Below are positions 30,553-38,697 of a DNA stretch of 62,703 nucleotides, one piece after another. Source of the stretch: Sulfuriferula sp. (GTDB lineage: Bacteria > Pseudomonadota > Gammaproteobacteria > Burkholderiales > Sulfuriferulaceae); contig JABFSE010000015.1 in NCBI GenBank assembly GCA_013140765.1, forward strand, positions 1 through 62,703, given 5' to 3'. The position numbers were made by a program, and so were the translations under genes. Position 1 is the stretch's first letter. The number at the start of each line of letters is the position of its first letter. The notes beneath the pieces are model-generated. The model was not told the DNA's origin. It was given only the letters and a program-made list of their open reading frames with translations, and searched no databases.

Positions 30553-32037
30553 ATGTGTAAATCTGTTACAAAATTAAGCTTTCTTATAATCGCGCTATAT
30601 AGTCCGTTTACTTGGGGTGTCGGGAAAATAGAAAGCGTTACTGGCACGGTTAGTGTAATGAGTAATTTGGGTGAGTTGAGAATTCCTCAAGAAAATGTGA
30701 TTATAAATCAGGGTGATACTATCATTACTGGGCATGATAGCACCGTAATGATAGCTACTGATGATCAAGGGATTATCGCAATACGTCCAGACACTCAGCT
30801 AAAGATAAATGCTTATCAAGCAAATGGTAACGATCATGATACGGTCAAGATAACTTTAATGCGTGGTGGCTTTCGTAGTGTGGCTGGGTGGATTAGTCAA
30901 ACGAACGTAGATGGGTATCAAGTAAATACACCCAATGCGACCTTGACCTTGTTAGGTAGTGATAATGAACCTTTAGTTGTTTTGGATGGGGTAGCTGCAG
31001 GGACGTATGATAGATCGCTTGCTGGTAGTGCGGTTATGACTAGCCCACAAGGAAAACTGACGATTACATCACAACAAGTAGCTTATGTACCATCCGCGAT
31101 AAGTGGCGGCGGTGCGAATACGCTTCAACCTAAATTGGTAGGTGATGCGCCAAGACTCTTTCCTCTTGCAACATTTGATCGTCAGATTGACGAAAAAAAG
31201 ACTTTGTTGGCCAATACAATAGAAGCCAGCTTGAAGAATAAACAACAAGAAAATTTGAGCAAAGGTAATGGTATTAACGGTAAGCCTAAAATTGGTGATA
31301 TTTCTGATCAACAAGAAGCCTTGGGTGCATTAAATGAATTAGTACGTAGCTATGAAACAGGTAATGTTAATTTCATTCGTAATCGCTTAGATACAAGTAT
31401 GATAGGTTATCAGCAATTTATTGATAGCGTTAGTCAAGAGGTGAATCAATGTAAGCAAATGCGTGTGAATTTGTTGAATACGCAAGTACAGGCGGGTCCC
31501 GACTTGGCTGTTGTGCAAACTAGTTGGCAAAAACGTTGTTTAGCTTTGCCTAATTTCACGCCTAGTTTTACGCAGGGAAATAGCAGCTTCCTTATGCATA
31601 AGGGTAAGGATGGGTGGTACATGGCAGCATTATCTGGCTCAAATTTATTTGCAGGTAGTCGGACATTAGCAACATTAACTGTGGGTAGCTCGTTAACATG
31701 TAGTCAAATAGCGAGTTCAAGTTTTGCAACTTTACCGTTCATGATTACCTTGGTTGATCCTGATTTAGTTGGGGCATCTACTGCGAGTGTTAAACTTACA
31801 ACCAGTCAAGGTGAAAATGAGACTGTAGTATTAAACGCGGCTGACGGCGGTGTGTTTACACGTAGTAGTTATGTATTTAGTGGTTATTCGCCGACACCTA
31901 ATGATAACATTGCTGAGGTTTCGCCTACAGCACTTACGCCTGTTTTTGTATGCCCATCGATTAATATTACTTATACCGACACTACGACACCAAGCGGCTA
32001 TCCGCAAACAGTAGGACAGGTTGTTGTGTTACCGTAA
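30553..32037 (+). CDS. Exported FecR-domain protein with NTF2-like and Ig-like C-terminal regions
   Basis: 494 residues. Signal peptide (MCKSVTKLSFLIIALYSPFT), then a FecR domain at about 25-180: GKIESVTGTVSV, INQGDTIITGHDSTVMIATD, GIIAIRPDTQLKI and LMRGGFRSVAGWIS. Residues 257-368 repeat the domain of the preceding small protein. Residues ~375-494 resemble the beta-sandwich repeats of large surface proteins (ITLVDPDLVGASTASVKLTT, ETVVLNAADGGVFT). Exported FecR proteins without a membrane anchor or sigma factor occur with surface-protein loci and probably bind sugars or other proteins rather than an ECF sigma factor. AGGA precedes ATG. Confidence 0.85.
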   Translation: MCKSVTKLSFLIIALYSPFTWGVGKIESVTGTVSVMSNLGELRIPQENVIINQGDTIITGHDSTVMIATDDQGIIAIRPDTQLKINAYQANGNDHDTVKITLMRGGFRSVAGWISQTNVDGYQVNTPNATLTLLGSDNEPLVVLDGVAAGTYDRSLAGSAVMTSPQGKLTITSQQVAYVPSAISGGGANTLQPKLVGDAPRLFPLATFDRQIDEKKTLLANTIEASLKNKQQENLSKGNGINGKPKIGDISDQQEALGALNELVRSYETGNVNFIRNRLDTSMIGYQQFIDSVSQEVNQCKQMRVNLLNTQVQAGPDLAVVQTSWQKRCLALPNFTPSFTQGNSSFLMHKGKDGWYMAALSGSNLFAGSRTLATLTVGSSLTCSQIASSSFATLPFMITLVDPDLVGASTASVKLTTSQGENETVVLNAADGGVFTRSSYVFSGYSPTPNDNIAEVSPTALTPVFVCPSINITYTDTTTPSGYPQTVGQVVVLP

Positions 32038-32090
32038 AATCTAGATATTTAGACTTGGTTCATACCATAATATGCTGTTTGGGAGGTTTT

Positions 32091-33125
32091 ATGTTTATGA
32101 TTTTTTTGATAATAGGCATTGTTTTTAGTTATGGTAATTCCGCAGCGGCTACGATAGTCCCAACAAAAGATCTTCAAGGACTTATGGAACCGCAGGGAAG
32201 CAAGCGTTACAACGGTTCGTTTTTAATTTATCGTAGTGATGCTGAATATGATGAAATTAAATTACCAATATCTACGCCAATTGATAAGAATGATAAATTA
32301 CTTGCCCCGAGTTATTTGTCACTAGCAGGGCGGCGTGTCGCGTTGCAATATATCTTACCTGCTGGCAGGTCTCCGTTGGAGGCTTTACGTAATTATCAGC
32401 AAGCGTATAAGGTGGATGGATTTGAGACTCTTTACGAGTGCTATGGCGAGTCTTGTGGTGCATCTAGTATAAATATACACAAATATGGTTTAGGTAGTTT
32501 AGTAATGCCATTAAATTATGAAAATGCAATTGGTGATAACTCTCCTGCGGCTTGCGCTGGTGGTGCTTTTACTGGCAATGTGCGATATGCAGTAATGAGT
32601 AATAAATTGACTGGTGCAGGTCTTGGTGTCATGACTTGGATGCCTGGCGATGTGTCAGTTTACTGTGATGAAAAAGAATTTAAGAAACATGCTAGTGTAT
32701 TTTTTATCAGTATTGAACCGAAAGCATTACAACAAGAGATGAAGTCGCTTTCTGCAACTGAGTTAAGCAAGTCTTTAGCTGATACGGGAAAAGTGGCTAT
32801 ATATGGTATTTTATTTGATACTAATAAAAGCGTGATTAAGCCATCGAGTGAAGCGTCATTGCTGCAAATTGCTAAACTTATGAAGCAAAACTTAGCTATT
32901 AAACTACATGTTGTTGGGCACACTGATAATGTTGGCAACTTTACTGCAAATTTAACATTGAGTCGTGAACGTGCTAATGCAGTGATGCTGGCATTAGTCA
33001 ATGGCCATCAAATAGCTCGTGAACGTTTAACTGCTAATGGTGTGGCGAGCTTAGCACCTGTTCAAAGTAACGATAATGACTCAGGCCGTGCTAAAAATAG
33101 AAGAGTTGAGTTGGTGTTGCAGTAA
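32091..33125 (+). CDS. DUF4892 - OmpA C-terminal domain envelope protein
   Basis: 344 residues from ATG 32091 (GGGAGG 4 nt upstream; an upstream ATG at 32055 lacks a ribosome site). Signal peptide MFMIFLIIGIVFSYGNSAAA. Residues ~20-215 fit DUF4892 (KDLQGLMEPQGSKRYNGSF, RRVALQYILPAGRSPLEALR, NYQQAY...YECYGESCG). The C-terminal ~110 residues are an OmpA/MotB peptidoglycan-binding domain: ILFDTNKSVIKP, VVGHTDNVGNF, LSRERANAVM, NGVAS, RAKNRRVELVL. It could tie the barrel or the secreted proteins to peptidoglycan (inference). Confidence 0.88.
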   Translation: MFMIFLIIGIVFSYGNSAAATIVPTKDLQGLMEPQGSKRYNGSFLIYRSDAEYDEIKLPISTPIDKNDKLLAPSYLSLAGRRVALQYILPAGRSPLEALRNYQQAYKVDGFETLYECYGESCGASSINIHKYGLGSLVMPLNYENAIGDNSPAACAGGAFTGNVRYAVMSNKLTGAGLGVMTWMPGDVSVYCDEKEFKKHASVFFISIEPKALQQEMKSLSATELSKSLADTGKVAIYGILFDTNKSVIKPSSEASLLQIAKLMKQNLAIKLHVVGHTDNVGNFTANLTLSRERANAVMLALVNGHQIARERLTANGVASLAPVQSNDNDSGRAKNRRVELVLQ

Positions 33126-33166
33126 GTCTATTTTAAGTCGCTTTGCTGAGAAAAAGGTATTTGCTA

Positions 33167-34300
33167 ATGTATAATACATCCGCTGAAAATGACTGGATTA
33201 GCACATTGGATGCTATTTATGCTGCAGTAGGGCAACCATCGTTGTGGTCTGTGGCGTTAGATGCGGTTTGTTCTAGTGTCAATGCGGATACAGCATTGTT
33301 ATTTACGCCTTGCCCGCAGTTGCTTGAGTTGCCGCATTATTATTCAAGTCAATATGATGTAGTCACTGTTCACGACTATTTGGATAATTTCTTAATTGAC
33401 GATCCATATAATGCTTCCGCAGTTAGTGCGGACTTTTTCAAGACTGGTGCGATAGCCGTAGGGCAACAATTGGTTCCGACTCACCACCTCCGTGGGACGC
33501 GTTTTTATCGCGAATTTTGTGTTAAGCATAATCAAGCTTATTTGTTGGCAAGTGTTTTGTTCGGCACAGATAATCAGTTAAATTTACCTGCGATGGTTTT
33601 GAGCTTTTATCGGGCTGAACAACATGGTGCGTTTGAGCAAAGAGAAAGTTATATTTTAGGTTGTTTGTTACCCCATATTCAAAGAGCTTGGTTATTGCAT
33701 ACACAAATAACACACTATAAAAAGCTCAATGCTGATTTGAGTAACGTGTTGAATTCCCTTAATCATGGCGTTTTAATTGCGAGTCCTGAAGGAGCCATGC
33801 GCTTTGCGAATGATGTGGCAAAGTGTTTTTTGAGTAATTTATATCTCTCTGAAATTAAAGGCGCAGTCACTAACAATAACTTCAATTTGCCAACTTATTT
33901 AATTGATTGTATGAATATGTCTATAGATAAGTTGATCTGCAGAAGGGTTGCTTTGCGCAATAGTGAAGAGTGGGTGGTGGTGGCCGCCTGTCTTAAGAAT
34001 TTGCCTCATCTCAACAATGAAGGGGATACTGATAGTATTTTATTGTGGATAACGAAAGTAAAAGGTGATGGTGAAATGAAGCACGCTTTACTTACGGAGT
34101 TTTATAAATTAACGGCTACCGAATCACAGATATTGAGTTATTTGTTGAATGCACAATCTTTACAGAACATTGCGGATAGCTGTGGGGTAAAAATTAGCAC
34201 TATACGCACTCACTTGAAATCACTATTTCTCAAAACAAATACCCAAAGACAGCAAGATCTCGTCCGTTTAGCGGGTATATTTAATAATATTCGATCGTAG
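33167..34300 (+). CDS. LuxR-type transcriptional regulator
   Basis: 377 residues from ATG 33167 (AAGG upstream; TTG 33143 also possible). The N-terminal ~300 residues have no recognised sensor motif but resemble large LuxR proteins with a GAF/PAS-like central part (HGVLIASPEGAMRFANDVA). The last ~65 residues are the LuxR/NarL helix-turn-helix: YKLTATESQILSYLLNAQSL followed by QNIADSCGVKISTIRTHLKS. No receiver Asp or autoinducer-binding Trp/Tyr signature is visible. It is the last gene of the cluster, 41 nt after the OmpA gene, and probably controls it. Confidence 0.85.
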   Translation: MYNTSAENDWISTLDAIYAAVGQPSLWSVALDAVCSSVNADTALLFTPCPQLLELPHYYSSQYDVVTVHDYLDNFLIDDPYNASAVSADFFKTGAIAVGQQLVPTHHLRGTRFYREFCVKHNQAYLLASVLFGTDNQLNLPAMVLSFYRAEQHGAFEQRESYILGCLLPHIQRAWLLHTQITHYKKLNADLSNVLNSLNHGVLIASPEGAMRFANDVAKCFLSNLYLSEIKGAVTNNNFNLPTYLIDCMNMSIDKLICRRVALRNSEEWVVVAACLKNLPHLNNEGDTDSILLWITKVKGDGEMKHALLTEFYKLTATESQILSYLLNAQSLQNIADSCGVKISTIRTHLKSLFLKTNTQRQQDLVRLAGIFNNIRS

Positions 34301-34318
34301 TGTTTTTTGCCCTTACAA

Positions 34319-35065
34319 TTAAATTGCACCCAGCTTAGCCGATATTTCCGCGCCAGCCTGTTGTAGTGCGCTTATCCATTCGTCTTTGCGGCGTTCGCGG
34401 GGGGCGGAGATGGATAGGCCTGCTACGGCTTTGCCGTGAGCATCGCGGATGAGTACGCCGATACAACCTACCCCTAATTCAGCTTCTTCATTATCTAGTG
34501 CATAACCTTGCGCTTGCGCTAGTGCGGCGGCGGTGCAGAGGTCGTGAGCGTTGGTGATGGTGTTGGCGGTGTAGGCGGGTAGTTTTGTGCGCTGTGCGTA
34601 ATCTAGACAGGCCGTGCCTGTGTCTTCGGCTAACATGAGTTTGCCGACAGCGGTGACGTGCAATGGTGCGCGGCTACCTATCACTTGCTCGACGCGCATC
34701 ATGCGGGTAGAGGTGACGCGCTCTATGTACACCACTTCGTCGTTTTCGCGCTGAGTTAGATTGACGGTTTCGCCTGTCTGGTCGCGCAGGCTGGTCATGA
34801 TGGGCAGCGCGATTTCACGTATTTCTTGCTGTTGTGCAGCTTGTCCTGCGTAGCGCATCAAGCCTGTGCCTAGCTGGTAACCCCCGTTGTTGTCGCGCAC
34901 TACCCAATTGTGATGATGTAATGAGGCGAGGATGCGAAATGCGGTAGAGCTGTGCAGATTGGTTTCTGCCGCCAGTGTTTTGAGGCTGGCGTGTTCGTGC
35001 CGCGCTAAACTTTCTAGCAGGCTAATCATGCGGTCTATTACTTGGATGTGGGTTTCGTTTGTCAT
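34319..35065 (-). CDS. IclR-family transcriptional regulator
   Basis: 248 residues. Winged helix at the N-terminus (SLLESLARHEHASLKTLAAE, STAFRILASLHHHNWVV) and the effector domain with REIALPIMTSLRDQTGETVN, GSRAPLHVTAVGKLMLAED, YALDNEEAELGVGCIGVLI and AVAGLSISAP. IclR proteins usually respond to small acids or sugar acids. It diverges from the TPP-enzyme operon, whose start is 112 bp away, and is the likely regulator of that operon. 18 bp separate it from the LuxR-type gene (convergent). Confidence 0.92.
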   Translation of the reverse strand: MTNETHIQVIDRMISLLESLARHEHASLKTLAAETNLHSSTAFRILASLHHHNWVVRDNNGGYQLGTGLMRYAGQAAQQQEIREIALPIMTSLRDQTGETVNLTQRENDEVVYIERVTSTRMMRVEQVIGSRAPLHVTAVGKLMLAEDTGTACLDYAQRTKLPAYTANTITNAHDLCTAAALAQAQGYALDNEEAELGVGCIGVLIRDAHGKAVAGLSISAPRERRKDEWISALQQAGAEISAKLGAI

Positions 35066-35081
35066 GCGTTCATTCTATTTC

Positions 35082-35138
35082 ATTTCGCATTGTGAAATCA
35101 AGTTTTATATTGCGAAATATGGCGCGATTTGATATTGT
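35082..35138 (+). promoter_or_regulatory. Probable IclR operator overlapping the promoter of the TPP-enzyme operon
   Basis: ATTTCGCATTGTGAAAT (35082-35098) is a palindrome with one mismatch pair. A second, partial copy of its half-site, TGCGAAAT, lies at 35111-35118. A sigma-70-like promoter fits across it: TTGCGA (35110-35115), 17-nt spacer, TATTGT (35133-35138), 39 nt before the ATG. IclR-type operators are often short AT-rich palindromes of the TTTC...GAAA kind. Assignment to this regulator is inferred. Confidence 0.5.
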
Positions 35139-35177
35139 GTAGCTATCTTAAATCGCTAATGCTGAAGGAGTAATAAA

Positions 35178-37370
35178 ATGAACGCACCTGTTTTTTGTGA
35201 AGGCATACAACATTTTGGTCAAAAGTGGTCGGATTTCGATACGCTTGCGAATACGCCAGTGATTGCGGCTGGGCAGTCTGCGATTGCTGACAGTGGGGCA
35301 GATGCGGCGGTTTACCAAACTTTATTGGCGGCGGACGCGTTGCGTTATTTGACTTTGCAAGTGACGGGTTCTAAAGGTTCTGGTCACCCTGGTGGTTACG
35401 CGTCTAGTGCTGAAGCTCATGCGGCATTGATTATGCTGGGGCATACCAATATCGTGACTGAGGTTGGGCATCATGCGCCTGGCTATTATTCTTCCATGTT
35501 CCTCGATAGCTCATTAGAAGAGATGGGTATCAATAACGTCGCTGATATGATGGCGCGGTTCCGTGAAAAGCATGGTTTGTTGGGGCATTTGTCAGGTGCG
35601 ATACCTGGTTTATTAGCCCCTGCAGGTCCGTTGGGTCAAGGTCAGCATTTTGCAATGGCGGGCGCGTTATTGCATCCTGGTAAATTATTCCCTGTAACTA
35701 TCGGTGACGGCGGCATGGGCGAGCCATATGTGCTTAACAGCATGATGCACTTTAATACGGCTTATCCTGCGGTGACTAACTTCCTGCCTGTGTTGGTGTG
35801 GAACGGCTATTCGCAAGAGCATCACTCCATGGTGTCGCGCATGTCTAACGACGAAATGCGAGCTTATTGGACGGGTCATGGCTTCAAAAATGTGGTGCTG
35901 GTGGATGCGAAAGATTACGATGACAGCAATCAAACCTTAGCTTACGTTGATAGCACGCAGTTTTCATTAGGGCAACGTTTGGCGTTTGCCAAAGCGGTAT
36001 TGCAAGGTGTGGAAAGCGCATCACAATCAGCATTAAATGGCACGCTTACTGTATTCATTATTAAGCAATTAAAAGGCGCAGGCGTGCATACCGTAGGCGC
36101 GAAATCGCACAACCTTTATCCTGCTGATACGCTAGACCAGCCGCATATTATTGCGGGCTTGCAACGCCGTGCTTTGCCGCCTGAGGCTTGGCAAATCGTG
36201 CGCGACAACTTCGTGCGTGCAGGTGGTGGTCCAGCTTGCAAAACAGCGGTAACGGAAACTGAGCTGGCGATTGTGGCGATGCCGCAATTAGCAATGACAG
36301 AATTCGCGGTGGGTGAAAAAGCCGTGCCTGCGACTGCTATGGGTGTATTGGTTGCGCAAATGGGTAAGGCGGATGCGCGTTTTGTGGTGACGAACGCGGA
36401 TGGTAATGAAGCGTCGGCAATGAAAAACATCAACGATGCCTTAAAAGTACGGCATCCTACCGTTGACCCACTGTATAACCAAGAGCCGAATGGTCAAGTT
36501 TACGAGCCGCTGAATGAAGATGCGTGTGCGGGCTTGGCGGCTGGTCTGGCGTTGTTTGGTTCACGTTCGTTGTGGCTGTCATACGAATCGTTTGCGATTA
36601 ACGGCTGGCCTATTATTCAGACAGTTACGCAGGCGATGGCAGAATTACGCCGTAAAACACCGTCTATCGTTTGTATGTTTACCGCAGGTGCGCTGGAGCA
36701 AGGCCGTAACGGCTGGACACATCAACGTCCTGAGATAGAGAATTTCTTTGCCGCGATGATGCGTAACGGTAACGTTTTTCCGCTGTTCCCGTGTGATGCA
36801 AATGCGATGCAAGTGGCTTACGAATACGCGACCGATAGCGTCAATAAAGGCATGGTAATTATTGCCTCCAAGAGCCCATTGCCTGTTTACATGACGCTGG
36901 CTGAATCTAAGCTGGCGATGGTGGCAGGTGCGGCGACTATCTATGAAAGTGCGGCGGGTACTGGTACGACCGTGGTATTCGCGGTAACGGGTGATATGGT
37001 GTTGTTACCCGTATTCAAAGCGAAAGACGTGTTGGAAGCCGATGGTTATCGCGTGCGTATCGTTGCCGTAGTCAACCCGCGTGCGCTGTATCGCGCGACG
37101 GATGTGGCTTGGGATACAGTGTCTGAGCCTGATAATGGCTTTATGGACGATGCGCGTTTCAATGCCTTGTTTGATGCTGATGCGTTGATCGCCGTGAGCG
37201 GTGGTCCTAGCGCATCGTTGGAGCCTGTGTTGCTACGCACTCGTGCGCCTAAGCGCGATACTTTCTGTTGGAAACGTGGCGAAACCACCGCCAGTGCAGA
37301 TGAAATCATGGCGTTTAACGGCATTACCGCTGAAGCGATGGCGGCGCGTGTTAATGCGCTGTTAAAGTGA
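35178..37370 (+). CDS. Phosphoketolase/transketolase-family thiamine diphosphate enzyme
   Basis: 730 residues. TPP-enzyme motifs: GSGHPGGYASSAEAHAALI, GHHAPGYYSS, PLGQGQHFAMAGAL, and the diphosphate-binding IGDGGMGEPYVLNSMMHFN followed by VLVWNGYSQ. In the second half come LWLSYESFAINGWP, GRNGWTHQRPEIENFF and FPLFPCDANAMQVAYEYATD. The order and the 'HQ-P...PPDAN' style ending are closer to phosphoketolase (Xfp) than to ordinary transketolase, yet the N-terminal glycine loop is not the canonical phosphoketolase one, so the reaction is open. GGAG precedes ATG. It is the first gene of a five-gene operon with a kinase and glycolate oxidase. Confidence 0.8.
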   Translation: MNAPVFCEGIQHFGQKWSDFDTLANTPVIAAGQSAIADSGADAAVYQTLLAADALRYLTLQVTGSKGSGHPGGYASSAEAHAALIMLGHTNIVTEVGHHAPGYYSSMFLDSSLEEMGINNVADMMARFREKHGLLGHLSGAIPGLLAPAGPLGQGQHFAMAGALLHPGKLFPVTIGDGGMGEPYVLNSMMHFNTAYPAVTNFLPVLVWNGYSQEHHSMVSRMSNDEMRAYWTGHGFKNVVLVDAKDYDDSNQTLAYVDSTQFSLGQRLAFAKAVLQGVESASQSALNGTLTVFIIKQLKGAGVHTVGAKSHNLYPADTLDQPHIIAGLQRRALPPEAWQIVRDNFVRAGGGPACKTAVTETELAIVAMPQLAMTEFAVGEKAVPATAMGVLVAQMGKADARFVVTNADGNEASAMKNINDALKVRHPTVDPLYNQEPNGQVYEPLNEDACAGLAAGLALFGSRSLWLSYESFAINGWPIIQTVTQAMAELRRKTPSIVCMFTAGALEQGRNGWTHQRPEIENFFAAMMRNGNVFPLFPCDANAMQVAYEYATDSVNKGMVIIASKSPLPVYMTLAESKLAMVAGAATIYESAAGTGTTVVFAVTGDMVLLPVFKAKDVLEADGYRVRIVAVVNPRALYRATDVAWDTVSEPDNGFMDDARFNALFDADALIAVSGGPSASLEPVLLRTRAPKRDTFCWKRGETTASADEIMAFNGITAEAMAARVNALLK

Positions 37371-37377
37371 GCTGAAC

Positions 37378-38697
37378 ATGAGCCAGCAAACTAAAATCAT
37401 CGTGCTGGATGACGACCCCACGGGGTCGCAAACGGTACACGGTTGCTTGTTACTGACGCGCTGGGATGTGGCGACATTGCAAGCGGCGTTGGCGGATAGT
37501 TCGCCGTTGTTTTTTATCTTGACGAATACTCGCGGCATGTCGGCCGAACGTGCTGATGCCATCACGCGTGAAGCGTGTGAGAATCTGCGCGTGGCGTTGG
37601 CAAGCTGTGAACAGGCTATTAACCCGATTTTGGTGAGCCGTTCGGATTCAACTTTGCGTGGGCATTATCCTGTAGAAACCGATGTCATTGCTGAGTTGCT
37701 AGGGCCGTTTGACGCGCATTTTCTTACGCCAGCTTTCTTTGAAGGTGGGCGAGTAACGCGCGATAGTGTGCATTATTTAATGGTGAATGGCGCGGCAGTG
37801 CCTGTGCATGAGACCGAATTTGCACGCGATTCGGTGTTTGGTTATCAGCATAGTTATTTGCCAGATTATGTCGCAGAAAAAACACAGGGACGAATCGCGG
37901 CAGAGCAGGTTGAACGTTTTACTTTAGCTGATGTGCGTGGCGATATTGGTGCGCGTTTATTGGGCTTGCACGGCAATGTGTGCGCGGTGGTGGACGCTGA
38001 ACAGCAAGCAGATTTGGATAGCTTTGCCAGCCAGATTCAAGTTGCGGCGGCGACGGGCAAGCGGTTTTTATTCCGTAGTGCGGCGAGCTTGTTGACGTCG
38101 CTTGCCAAGCTCGGCGCACAGCCTATTGCCGCAACGAGCATGTCGCAATATGTACGCGCAGGACGTGCAGGCGCGATTGTCGTCGGTTCGCATGTTAAGA
38201 AAACGACCGCGCAATTGCAAGTGCTATTACAGCAAACGGGCATAGCAGGCGTGGAAATTGACGTGATGCGCATAGATACTGAGCGTGATGTGCTGTTACA
38301 AGAAGTGATTAGCCTAGCGCAAGCGGCGCACGATGCAGATTTAACAGCGGTGATTTATACCAGTCGTGTTGAGGTGGTTTTCCCTGACCAAGCGACGCGG
38401 TTAGCATTTGGTGAGCGCGTTTCTGCTTTGCTGATGGATGTCGTGCGCCAGTTGCCAGTGACTATCGGTTTTCTGATTAGCAAAGGTGGTATTACCTCTA
38501 ATGACGTATTGAGCGACGGCCTAGCATTGCGCACATCTCGTGTGTTAGGGCAGATTCTGGCAGGTTGTTCGGTGGTGCGCTGCCCGTCGGATCATCCGCG
38601 TTACCCTGATTTACCTGTGGTGATTTTCCCTGGTAATGTCGGTGATGATGCCGCGTTGGCAACGGCTTATCAGCGTCTGCGCGGTGTGTCAGCTTAA
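37378..38697 (+). CDS. DUF1537 four-carbon acid sugar kinase family protein
   Basis: 439 residues. N-terminal IIVLDDDPTGSQTVHG (substrate-binding Asp cluster) and LVSRSDSTLRGHYPVETD; C-terminal nucleotide-binding part IGFLISKGGITSNDVLSDG, LAGCSVVRCPSDHP and VVIFPGNVGDD. Family members phosphorylate L-threonate, D-erythronate and related sugar acids at O-4 (OtnK/DtnK). It starts 7 nt after the preceding gene and overlaps glcD by one base. No dehydrogenase/aldolase partners (OtnC, PdxA2) of the known pathway are present. Confidence 0.87.
   Translation: MSQQTKIIVLDDDPTGSQTVHGCLLLTRWDVATLQAALADSSPLFFILTNTRGMSAERADAITREACENLRVALASCEQAINPILVSRSDSTLRGHYPVETDVIAELLGPFDAHFLTPAFFEGGRVTRDSVHYLMVNGAAVPVHETEFARDSVFGYQHSYLPDYVAEKTQGRIAAEQVERFTLADVRGDIGARLLGLHGNVCAVVDAEQQADLDSFASQIQVAAATGKRFLFRSAASLLTSLAKLGAQPIAATSMSQYVRAGRAGAIVVGSHVKKTTAQLQVLLQQTGIAGVEIDVMRIDTERDVLLQEVISLAQAAHDADLTAVIYTSRVEVVFPDQATRLAFGERVSALLMDVVRQLPVTIGFLISKGGITSNDVLSDGLALRTSRVLGQILAGCSVVRCPSDHPRYPDLPVVIFPGNVGDDAALATAYQRLRGVSA

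Noticed and set aside
30553-32037. FecR protein as part of a FecI-FecR-TonB receptor iron-signalling system
   Set aside because: No ECF sigma factor or TonB-dependent receptor is adjacent, and the protein has a cleavable signal peptide instead of an anti-sigma N-terminus.
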